Source of the DNA: Flavobacterium crocinum
GTDB lineage: Bacteria; Bacteroidota; Bacteroidia; Flavobacteriales; Flavobacteriaceae
DNA: 64,000 bases
Reading direction: 5' to 3'
Assembly (NCBI RefSeq): GCF_003122385.1
Contig: NZ_CP029255.1
Span: 1,240,001 to 1,304,000 of the forward strand
The notes beneath the pieces were generated by a model. It did no database searches, had not been told where the DNA came from, and worked only from the letters and a program-made list of their open reading frames with translations. Below, piece after piece: positions 1-5,549 of the stretch (positions are counted from its first letter, which is position 1; each line of letters starts with the position of its first letter). The position numbers and the translations under genes were made by a program.

Positions 1-233
1 AAAATGGAATAGAAGTTCTGGAATATTCAGATAATGCAGAAGCAACTTTAAAAGTAAATCCAGACGGAAGTGGGCGTTTTGTTGAGGTAAAATTGTTTCC
101 GAAAGTAAAAATCGCAAATTCGGATAAGATTAAACTGGCTTTAGAATTGCATCAAAAAGCAAATCAATTGTGTTTTATTGCTAATTCGTGTAATTTTCCT
201 GTATTGCATTATGCAGTTTGTGAAGCAGTATAA
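1..233 (+). CDS. OsmC family protein (3' end only)
   Basis: The first 76 codons visible are the C-terminal part of a gene that begins before the window. The end reads HQKANQLCFIANSCNFPV, which matches the second conserved cysteine region (CFIANS) of OsmC/Ohr-type thiol peroxidases, enzymes that reduce organic hydroperoxides with a cysteine pair. The first cysteine lies outside the window, so catalytic competence cannot be judged. A strong hairpin with a T-run follows the stop by a few bases. Family assignment rests on this C-terminal motif and the general helix-strand pattern; the exact subfamily is unknown. Confidence 0.7.
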   Translation, partial: NGIEVLEYSDNAEATLKVNPDGSGRFVEVKLFPKVKIANSDKIKLALELHQKANQLCFIANSCNFPVLHYAVCEAV

Positions 234-240
234 ATGAAAA

Positions 241-268
241 AACCTCTTCCGTAAAGAAGAGGTTTTTC
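241..268. terminator. Bidirectional terminator between OsmC gene and tRNA-Leu
   Basis: AACCTCTT and AAGAGGTT pair around an 8-base loop, with A-run before and T-run after. It sits between a plus-strand gene end and a minus-strand tRNA end, so it can serve both. Confidence 0.8.
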
Positions 269-269
269 G

Positions 270-349
270 TACCCGGAGCCGGAGTCGAACCGGCACGGTT
301 TCCCACAGGTGTTTGAGACCAGCGCGTCTACCAATTCCGCCATCCGGGC
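270..349 (-). tRNA. tRNA-Leu (anticodon CAA)
   Basis: The reverse complement starts GCCCGGATGGCGGAATTGG, a typical class II tRNA-Leu 5' half, and ends with TTCGACTCC in the T arm and the acceptor strand TCCGGGT plus discriminator A. The anticodon loop reads CTCAAAC, giving anticodon CAA. A short variable arm (TGTGGGAAACCGTG region) supports leucine. CCA is not encoded. Confidence 0.95.
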
Positions 350-434
350 GTAGCAGACGAAAAAATAATGATAAATCAATTATTTTAACGCAATAGAATG
401 AAGTCATAAATGATGTCATTCCTTTAACACGGTG

Positions 435-442
435 CAAATGTA
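435..442 (-). promoter_or_regulatory. -7 box for tRNA-Leu
   Basis: The minus strand reads TACATTTG, a perfect TAnnTTTG box, about 85 bases upstream of the tRNA 5' end. No clear -33 TTG was found at the usual spacing, so this is the -7 element only. Confidence 0.5.
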
Positions 443-481
443 AAAAATAAAATTAAACATTCTAATAAAAATACTTAATTT

Positions 482-516
482 TTTGCTTTCAGTGTCCAAT
501 AAATTTTATAAATTTG
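482..516 (+). promoter_or_regulatory. Promoter of prs
   Basis: TTTG at 482-485 and TAAATTTG at 509-516 with a 23-base spacer fit the Bacteroidetes -33/-7 pattern, with spacing at the long end. It predicts a leader of roughly 115 bases before the prs start. Confidence 0.6.
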
Positions 517-575
517 CACCTCGTTAAAACGAAGCACACACAACTAACTACATCCGAGACATTTATGCAGATCAA

Positions 576-595
576 CTTTGTCTGAAATGACAAAG
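576..595 (+). other. Hairpin in the prs leader
   Basis: CTTTGTC and GACAAAG pair around TGAAAT in the untranslated leader, about 40 bases before the prs start. There is no T-run, so it is not a terminator; a role in mRNA stability or translation is possible but unproven. Confidence 0.4.
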
Positions 596-636
596 AGGAA
601 TTATTTAAAAGTAACGGAATAAAACAACAAATTACA

Positions 637-1578
637 ATGTCGCACCTAGAACCAGAAGCTAAAATTTTTGCTTGTTCACAAAGTGTTTATCTTGCAGAAA
701 AAATTGCAAAAGACTACGGGATTCCGTTAGGAAAAGTAACGATGTCAACGTATAGTGATGGAGAATTTCAGCCATCTTACGAAGAATCAATCAGAGGTTT
801 ACGCGTTTTTATCGTGTGTTCAACTTTTCCAACTGCAGATAATCTGATGGAATTGTTGTTAATGATTGATGCAGCAAAACGTGCATCAGCAAGACATATT
901 ACAGCTGTTATGCCTTATTTTGGTTGGGCAAGACAGGACAGAAAAGACAAACCAAGAGTGCCAATTGGAGCTAAGTTAGTAGCAAATCTATTAACAGCTG
1001 CAGGAGCAACAAGAATCATGACTATGGATTTGCATGCAGATCAAATTCAGGGATTCTTCGAAAAACCGGTAGATCATTTATTTGCATCTACAATCTTTTT
1101 GCCTTATGTGCAAAGTTTAAATTTAGAAAATTTAACCATTGCATCTCCGGATATGGGAGGATCAAAAAGAGCTTATGCTTACTCTAAGTTTCTGGAATCA
1201 GATGTAGTAATCTGTTACAAACAAAGAAAAGCAGCCAACATTATCGATACTATGGAGCTGATTGGTGATGTAAAAGGTCGTAATGTAATCTTAGTAGACG
1301 ACATGATCGATACAGGAGGGACTTTAGCAAAAGCGGCAGACCTTATGATCGAGAAAGGAGCGCTAAGCGTGAGAGCAATTTGTACACACCCAATATTATC
1401 TGGCGGGGCGTATGAAAAAATTGAGAACTCAAAATTAACAGAGTTAATTGTTACAGATTCTATTCCGTTAAAGAAAGAATCTAAAAAAATAAAAGTGGTA
1501 AGCTGTGCGCCTTTATTTGCAGAAGTAATGCAGATGGTTCACCACAACAATTCCATTAGTGGAAAATTCATAATCTAA
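637..1578 (+). CDS. prs: Ribose-phosphate pyrophosphokinase
   Basis: Makes PRPP from ribose 5-phosphate and ATP, feeding purine, pyrimidine, histidine and NAD synthesis in the cytoplasm. The 313-aa length is normal for class I PRPP synthetases. Visible family motifs include the PYFGWARQDRKDKPR ATP/flexible-loop segment near residue 93, MDLHADQIQGFF near 129, and the PRPP-binding loop NVILVDDMIDTGGTL near 216-230. It heads the order prs-rplY-pth, common in bacteria, but a strong terminator lies just after it, so the next gene may have its own promoter. Confidence 0.97.
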   Translation: MSHLEPEAKIFACSQSVYLAEKIAKDYGIPLGKVTMSTYSDGEFQPSYEESIRGLRVFIVCSTFPTADNLMELLLMIDAAKRASARHITAVMPYFGWARQDRKDKPRVPIGAKLVANLLTAAGATRIMTMDLHADQIQGFFEKPVDHLFASTIFLPYVQSLNLENLTIASPDMGGSKRAYAYSKFLESDVVICYKQRKAANIIDTMELIGDVKGRNVILVDDMIDTGGTLAKAADLMIEKGALSVRAICTHPILSGGAYEKIENSKLTELIVTDSIPLKKESKKIKVVSCAPLFAEVMQMVHHNNSISGKFII

Positions 1579-1600
1579 AAAACAGAAAAACTGTTTTTTA
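1577..1600 (+). terminator. Terminator after prs
   Basis: AAAAAACAG and CTGTTTTTT pair around AAAAA, starting at the prs stop codon and ending in a T-run. Confidence 0.7.
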
Positions 1601-1676
1601 TTAAAAGTCTTTAAGGTTCAGGCTTTAGGCTTAAAACAAAATAGAATATTTATTTAATAACTATATTTTTTTTACA

Positions 1677-2288
1677 ATGAAATCGATTACAATTAAAGGA
1701 TCAGAAAGAGAAAGCGTGGGCAAAGTGTCAACTAAAGCCTTACGTAATGCTGGAGCGGTTCCTTGCGTGTTATACGGAGGAAATCAAGCAGTACACTTCT
1801 CAGCAGACGCTGCAGCGTTCAAAAACTTGGTTTACACTCCAAACGCACACACAGTTGTGATTGAGCTTGGAAAAGGAAAATCATTCAATGCAATTTTGCA
1901 AGATATCCAGGTTCACCCTGTAACTGACAAAATTTTACACATTGACTTCTTCCAATTATTTGATGACAAAGAAATCACAATGGAAGTTCCTGTGAAAATC
2001 GTTGGTACATCTAAAGGTGTTCTTGCGGGAGGTGTTTTACGTTTAAACCAACGTAAATTAAAAGTTAAAGCTTTACCATCAAATCTTCCTGATTTTGTTG
2101 AAGCTGACATCACTCCACTTGAAATGGGTAACAAATTATACGTTACTAAAGTTGGAAAACCAGAGTACAAAATTATGCACCCGGACAACACTGTTGTTTG
2201 TCAGGTAAGAATCTCTCGTGCTGCTATGAAAGCTGCTCAAGAGGCTGCAAAAGCTGCAAAAGCTCCTGCAAAAGGAAAGAAAAAATAA
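1677..2288 (+). CDS. rplY: 50S ribosomal protein L25 (TL5/CTC form)
   Basis: Binds 5S rRNA in the large ribosomal subunit. At 203 aa it is the long two-domain form: an N-terminal L25 beta-barrel (about residues 1-90, with the VPCVLYGG motif) and a C-terminal TL5-type domain (about 95-180, with [18 protein letters not shown]). The tail is an Ala/Lys-rich basic extension, usual in Bacteroidota. The codon use is that of a highly expressed gene. A terminator follows. Confidence 0.96.
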   Translation: MKSITIKGSERESVGKVSTKALRNAGAVPCVLYGGNQAVHFSADAAAFKNLVYTPNAHTVVIELGKGKSFNAILQDIQVHPVTDKILHIDFFQLFDDKEITMEVPVKIVGTSKGVLAGGVLRLNQRKLKVKALPSNLPDFVEADITPLEMGNKLYVTKVGKPEYKIMHPDNTVVCQVRISRAAMKAAQEAAKAAKAPAKGKKK

Positions 2289-2310
2289 TTTTTTTAAAAC
2301 TCTATACAAA

Positions 2311-2343
2311 AAGCCTCAATCTTTCGATTGGGGCTTTTTTTTT
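2311..2343 (+). terminator. Terminator after rplY
   Basis: AAGCCTCAATC and GATTGGGGCTT pair around TTTC, followed by a run of nine T. Confidence 0.9.
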
Positions 2344-2713
2344 GAGGATCTGAGATGCTGAGGTTCTAAGATGCTAAGTTTTTTCGGTTATTTTTTAGAA
2401 GCAGAAACTCCTCGTTTTCAGTAGACGTGACGTTCCTGCCATCCGCTATATCTTTTCCCTGCTAAAGGAGCAGGAAAAAGGATGCCGCTTCTGTCAGGGC
2501 TAGCAAGAAAAAATCTTTTTCATAAGATTGTAAGTTCTTGTGATTCTCGGATTTTAAGAGATAATCAACATAATCATCGACAATTACTTTTATAAAGGAT
2601 TATAATAAAATCCGTGTAAATCCGTGTTTTTGCGATAGCAAATCAGTGTCATCCGCGTGCTATTTCTTAGTGTTCTTTACGTAAATCCTTCGTGCTCTTT
2701 GCGGTTAAAAATA
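2344..2713. repeat. Intergenic patchwork of dispersed-repeat-like segments
   Basis: No gene is seen here. Three blocks stand out. First, GATGCTGAGGTTCTAAGATGCTAAG is a short internal direct repeat of GATGCT(g/a)AG (about 2350-2378). Second, 2435-2512 holds a folded element: CTTTTcCCTGCT pairs with AGCAGGaAAAAG (2449-2480), flanked by CCATCC/GGATG. Third, 2605-2707 has the related phrases AATCCGTG, ATCCGCG, ATCCTTCGTG and CTCTTTGCGGTTAA; the last recurs at 58197-58296. I recall similar phrases as common intergenic repeats in Flavobacterium, but that needs a genome search. Confidence 0.5.
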
Positions 2714-2729
2714 ATTAGTCCTATTTTTG
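2698..2729 (+). promoter_or_regulatory. Promoter of pth, -33 box inside a repeat end
   Basis: TTTG at 2698-2701 and TATTTTTG at 2722-2729 with a 20-base spacer form an excellent Bacteroidetes promoter. The TTTG belongs to the CTCTTTGCGGTTAA repeat phrase. The predicted transcript start falls at about 2733-2736, on top of the first ATG of the pth frame (2734). Confidence 0.65.
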
Positions 2730-2733
2730 TCAA

Positions 2734-3363
2734 ATGATAAAATGGATAACAAAACTGTTTTCATCAACACCAAAAGAAGAGAACATAGAAGACAATATGA
2801 AGAAATATTTAATCGTAGGATTAGGAAATATCGGCGCTGAATACGTAAACACAAGACACAATATAGGATTTAAAATTCTGGACTTCTTAGCTAAAAAAGA
2901 AGGTCTTTCATTCGAAACTGTAAAATTGGGCGCTTTGGCTGAATATAAATTCAAGGGAAGAACTTTTTTTCTGCTAAAGCCAAATACTTATATGAATCTT
3001 AGCGGAAAAGCCGTAAAATATTGGATGGATAAAGAAAATATTCCGCTGGAGAATATTATGGTTATTACTGATGATTTAAATCTTTCTTTTGGAACAATCA
3101 GAATCAAACCAAAAGGAAGCGATGGAGGTCATAACGGACTTAAGAATATCAATTTAGTTCTAAACACGCAAAATTATACCCGTTACAGATTTGGTATTAG
3201 TGATCAATTCAAAAAAGGGCAGCAGGTGGATTATGTTTTAGGGGAGTGGAACGAAGAAGAAGAGGCAAAACTTCCGGAACGTTACGAAGTTTCTGCAGAA
3301 ATCATTAAAACATTTGGTACAGCAGGTTTAGAAAATACGATGACGACTTTTAACGGAAAATAA
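2734..3363 (+). CDS. pth: Peptidyl-tRNA hydrolase
   Basis: Releases tRNA from peptidyl-tRNA that drops off ribosomes. The family core starts at MKKYLIVGLGNIGAEYVNTR, with the N-T-R-H-N-IGF substrate site, catalytic His in TRHNIGF, TYMNLSGKAV and DDLNLSFGTIRIKPKGSDGGHNGL. Start choice is open. ATG 2734 gives 209 aa with a 21-residue hydrophilic extension; ATG 2797 gives 188 aa, the usual family length. The promoter box ends at 2729, so use of 2734 would require a leaderless mRNA; 2797 would have a leader of about 60 bases. I favour 2797 slightly on length but the extension is coding-like. Confidence 0.93.
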   Translation: MIKWITKLFSSTPKEENIEDNMKKYLIVGLGNIGAEYVNTRHNIGFKILDFLAKKEGLSFETVKLGALAEYKFKGRTFFLLKPNTYMNLSGKAVKYWMDKENIPLENIMVITDDLNLSFGTIRIKPKGSDGGHNGLKNINLVLNTQNYTRYRFGISDQFKKGQQVDYVLGEWNEEEEAKLPERYEVSAEIIKTFGTAGLENTMTTFNGK

Positions 3364-3458
3364 AGATTTTCAGGTGTTTATATTGTAAAAATGTAAATTA
3401 TCGATGAATTTAATTCAATTATAACGAAATAGTATTTTCAATTCCAAAGTTAAATGTC

Positions 3459-3466
3459 TAAATTTG
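3459..3466 (+). promoter_or_regulatory. -7 box for superoxide dismutase gene
   Basis: TAAATTTG, a perfect TAnnTTTG, lies 37 bases before the start codon. No convincing -33 TTG is present at normal spacing. Confidence 0.45.
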
Positions 3467-3503
3467 GGATAAATTATTATAAACCATAAAAATTAGAAAT
3501 ATC

Positions 3504-4115
3504 ATGGCTTTTGAATTACCACAATTACCTTATGCATACGATGCATTAGAACCACATATTGATGCGCGTACAATGGAAATCCATCATACAAAGCACCACA
3601 ATGCTTATACTACAAATCTTAACGCAGCTATCGCCGGAACAGATTTAGAAGGAAAAACAATCGAAAATATCTTAATCAACTTAGATAAATCTAACGCTGC
3701 AGTTCGTAACAATGGTGGAGGTTTCTACAACCACAATTTATTCTGGACTGTAATGTCTCCAAACGGAGGAGGATTGCCAACAGGTGATTTATTAGCGGCT
3801 ATCGAAGCTTCTTTCGGATCATTTGAAGAGTTTAAAGCAAAATTTGCTAAAGCAGGTGCTACACAATTTGGTTCTGGATGGGCTTGGTTAACAGTTCAAA
3901 AAGGAGGAAAATTAGAAGTTGTAGGTACTCCAAATCAAGACAATCCATTAATGCCGGAAGTTGCTGGTCACGGTGGAACTCCAATCTTAGGAATGGATGT
4001 TTGGGAGCACGCTTACTACTTAAACTACCAAAACAGAAGACCTGATTATATCGAAGCTTTCTTCAGTGTAATCAACTGGACAGAAGTAGCTAGAAGATTT
4101 GCTTTAGATAAATAA
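3504..4115 (+). CDS. Superoxide dismutase, Fe/Mn family
   Basis: Converts superoxide to hydrogen peroxide and oxygen. The 203-aa protein has no signal peptide, so it is cytoplasmic. The four metal ligands are visible: His27 (MEIHHTKHH), His77 (FYNHNLFW), Asp165 and His169 (DVWEHAYY). The second-sphere glutamine is Gln145 in [11 protein letters not shown], the position used by Mn-type enzymes, and no Gln is found at the Fe-type position. Mn-specific or cambialistic use of metal is therefore more likely than strict Fe; metal choice cannot be fixed by sequence alone, so I give no sodA/sodB symbol. Confidence 0.95.
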   Translation: MAFELPQLPYAYDALEPHIDARTMEIHHTKHHNAYTTNLNAAIAGTDLEGKTIENILINLDKSNAAVRNNGGGFYNHNLFWTVMSPNGGGLPTGDLLAAIEASFGSFEEFKAKFAKAGATQFGSGWAWLTVQKGGKLEVVGTPNQDNPLMPEVAGHGGTPILGMDVWEHAYYLNYQNRRPDYIEAFFSVINWTEVARRFALDK

Positions 4116-4143
4116 GAAAAATAGAGCATAGAATATAGAAGAA

Positions 4144-4172
4144 AGACGAGTACCATAAAGTACTCGTCTTTT
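4144..4172. terminator. Convergent terminator
   Basis: GACGAGTAC and GTACTCGTC pair around CATAAA with a T-run on the plus side, between the SOD gene and the minus-strand lipoprotein gene. Confidence 0.85.
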
Positions 4173-4178
4173 TTATTT

Positions 4179-4565
4179 TTACCATTTCCCGAAGAAACTA
4201 TTTATATCAAAATAATATTCAATTTCTTCTCCTTTTTCGTTTGTCAATTTTAAAACATCATAATGTTTTTTCCCTTCACTAATTAAGGCCTGACCATTTA
4301 TTTTGCAGCCAGGACAAAGCTGTCTGGCAATTTGATATTCCTCAGGAATGCTTTTTACCTTAATAGCATTTTTTGTAGAACTACCGTCTTTAGAAGATTT
4401 TTTAGAGGCAGAAGTTTTCTCAGAATTGTTTTCTGCAACGGATGTATTTCCTTTGCTGCTTTGATTTTCAACCGAAGTGCTTGCAACAGTTGTTTTTGCT
4501 CCAGAGCAATTAAAAAGAAATAAACTTAATAGAATAATAAAAGAAATTTTGATGATTGATTTCAT
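4179..4565 (-). CDS. Small lipoprotein of unknown function
   Basis: A 128-aa protein with a lipoprotein signal peptide: basic MKSIIK, hydrophobic stretch, and lipobox LFNC with Cys20. Residues about 22-70 are a Ser/Thr/Lys-rich low-complexity linker. The C-terminal 55 residues form the only compact part, with a CPGC pair (ARQLCPGCKINGQALISEGK) and KHYDVLKLTNEKGEEIEYYFDI, which suggests a small beta domain. The CxxC could bind metal or form a disulfide. I do not recognise the family. It lies directly downstream of the four-unit small RNA array and is read in the same direction. Confidence 0.7.
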   Translation of the reverse strand: MKSIIKISFIILLSLFLFNCSGAKTTVASTSVENQSSKGNTSVAENNSEKTSASKKSSKDGSSTKNAIKVKSIPEEYQIARQLCPGCKINGQALISEGKKHYDVLKLTNEKGEEIEYYFDINSFFGKW

Positions 4566-4611
4566 GGGTTTGTTTTTTTGGTTAAAACAATATTATGAAA
4601 TTTTTTTAAAT

Positions 4612-4682
4612 AAAAAAGGCGGAATTACTTCCGCCTTTTTTGCCCCAAATCTACCATAAACTTAACCTACTAATGTCATGGT
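4612..4682 (-). ncRNA. Candidate small RNA, array unit 1
   Basis: Read on the minus strand: a hairpin with ACCAT and ATGGT arms, loop containing ATTAGTAGGTTAAG, a linker GATTTGGGGC, then a terminator (AAAAAAGGCGGAA, GTAA, TTCCGCCTTTTTT). Length is about 71 nt. A TACATTTA -7 box (4687-4694) sits just upstream. No open reading frame with a start fits. It is one of four copies at 4612, 4881, 5194 and 5379. Strand choice rests on the promoter boxes and on the terminator being 3' in this orientation. Confidence 0.65.
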
Positions 4683-4686
4683 TTAG

Positions 4687-4749
4687 TAAATGTATGGCAG
4701 TTATTATTGTGAAAAAAACTTTTCAGATGAAAGGTAAGTTTATCCGATA
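4687..4749 (-). promoter_or_regulatory. Promoter of array unit 1 with two upstream boxes
   Basis: The -7 box TACATTTA is at 4687-4694. Two related boxes lie upstream: TTTCAGATGA (4721-4730, plus strand) and TATCCGATA (4741-4749, plus strand). Box starts are 20 bp apart, and the near box starts 27 bp from the -7 box edge. The same distances occur in units 2 and 3. Confidence 0.5.
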
Positions 4750-4880
4750 AATGGAAAGTAATTTGTTGTTTTAAAAGTAGATAAGAATATAGACGAGTAG
4801 TAGGTTTGTCTTTTTTTATGCTCATTTTTTAAAAATCTTTATTCTATGTTCTATTGTCTTTTCTCTAAAAAGGAAAAAAT

Positions 4881-4951
4881 AAAAAAGGCGGAATTACTTC
4901 CGCCTTTTTTGCCCCAAATCTACCATAAACTTAACCTACTATGTTATGGTT
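4881..4951 (-). ncRNA. Candidate small RNA, array unit 2
   Basis: Same layout as unit 1: ACCATAA/TTTATGGT arms, loop with a one-base deletion (CATAGTAGGTTAAG), identical GATTTGGGGC linker and identical terminator sequence. The arm change from unit 1 (ACCATGA) restores full pairing. The -7 box is TACCTTTA at 4955-4962. Confidence 0.65.
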
Positions 4952-4954
4952 TTG

Positions 4955-5017
4955 TAAAGGTATGGGAGTGATTATTTTGAAAAAAACTTTTCGGATAAAA
5001 GGTAACTATATCCGATA
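4955..5017 (-). promoter_or_regulatory. Promoter of array unit 2 with two upstream boxes
   Basis: The -7 box TACCTTTA is at 4955-4962, with boxes TTTCGGATAA (4989-4998) and TATCCGATA (5009-5017) on the plus strand. Spacings are 27 and 20 bp, identical to units 1 and 3. Confidence 0.5.
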
Positions 5018-5080
5018 AATGGAATATACTTTATGGTCCTGTCCTGTTAAAGGAAATATTTGAGATGATGAATTATAGAA

Positions 5081-5168
5081 TATAGAACAAAGAATATAGA
5101 TTGTAGGTTATGAAAGGAAGGGAAGCTTGCTGTTTTTTATAGAAACAATCTATATTCTATGTTCTATA
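5081..5168. repeat. Inverted repeat between array units 2 and 3
   Basis: Arms 5081-5104 and 5145-5168 match at 23 of 24 positions when one is reverse-complemented (core TATAGAACA, AGAATATAGATTGT). Degenerate relatives of the arm appear at 4122-4145 and 4836-4862, so this is a small dispersed AT-rich repeat family. Confidence 0.7.
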
Positions 5169-5193
5169 ATCTATTCTCTAAAAAAAAAGAAAT

Positions 5194-5265
5194 AAAAAAG
5201 GCGGAATAATTTCCGCCTTTTTTGCCCCAAATCTACCATAAACTTTACCTACTAATGTTATGGTT
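5194..5265 (-). ncRNA. Candidate small RNA, array unit 3
   Basis: Same layout: ACCATAA/TTTATGGT arms, loop CATTAGTAGGTAAAG, conserved GATTTGGGGC linker, terminator with loop variant (GGCGGAAATTATTCCGCC). Changes fall in the terminator loop and the hairpin loop while the stems stay paired, which argues for a selected RNA. The -7 box is TACATTTA at 5269-5276. Confidence 0.65.
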
Positions 5266-5268
5266 TAG

Positions 5269-5331
5269 TAAATGTATGGCAGATATATTTTTGAAGAAAA
5301 TTTTTCAGATAAAAGGTAAGTATTTCCGATG
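5269..5331 (-). promoter_or_regulatory. Promoter of array unit 3 with two upstream boxes
   Basis: The -7 box TACATTTA is at 5269-5276, with boxes TTTCAGATAA (5303-5312) and TTTCCGATG (5323-5331) on the plus strand, again 27 and 20 bp spacing. Confidence 0.5.
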
Positions 5332-5378
5332 AAGAGAATGTAATGGGTTGTTTTAGAAATATTTGACTTTATTCCAAT

Positions 5379-5450
5379 AAAAAAGGTGGAATTGCTTCCA
5401 CCCTTTTTGCCCCAAATCTACCATAAACTTAACCTACTAATGTTATGGTA
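5379..5450 (-). ncRNA. Candidate small RNA, array unit 4
   Basis: Same body as the other units. The terminator stem differs (GGTGGAA/TTCCACC instead of GGCGGAA/TTCCGCC): both arms have changed together, a compensatory pair change. The upstream region is different from units 1-3: it lacks the paired boxes and has a full consensus promoter instead. Confidence 0.7.
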
Positions 5451-5453
5451 TCT

Positions 5454-5485
5454 CAAAAGTATTGTAGCTTTTCAATTTTACCAAA
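5454..5485 (-). promoter_or_regulatory. Consensus promoter of array unit 4
   Basis: On the minus strand TTTG (5482-5485), a 20-base spacer, then TACTTTTG (5454-5461): a full match to the Bacteroidetes pattern. The predicted start is at about 5450, at the first base pair of the RNA hairpin. This promoter is the main evidence for strand and 5' end of the array units. Confidence 0.7.
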
Positions 5486-5549
5486 CAAACAGGATGAACG
5501 GCAAAAAAAACCGATGAAATGCACAAATTAACCTTTTATTAATACTTTT

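Noticed and set aside
141..437. A 98-codon minus-strand open frame
   Set aside because: It covers tRNA-Leu and has no promoter or family match; its residues are the translation of the tRNA.
4332..4659. Plus-strand open frames opposite the lipoprotein gene and across RNA unit 1
   Set aside because: They run antisense to a gene with a clear signal peptide and lipobox, and one reads through a terminator hairpin.
4612..4682. Array units as 6S-like RNA
   Set aside because: The body hairpin has 7 bp and a large loop; it lacks the long, interrupted stem of 6S RNA.
4612..5450. CRISPR array
   Set aside because: There are only four units, of about 70 nt, with unequal spacing (185-314 bp) and terminators inside each unit. 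No cas genes are present.
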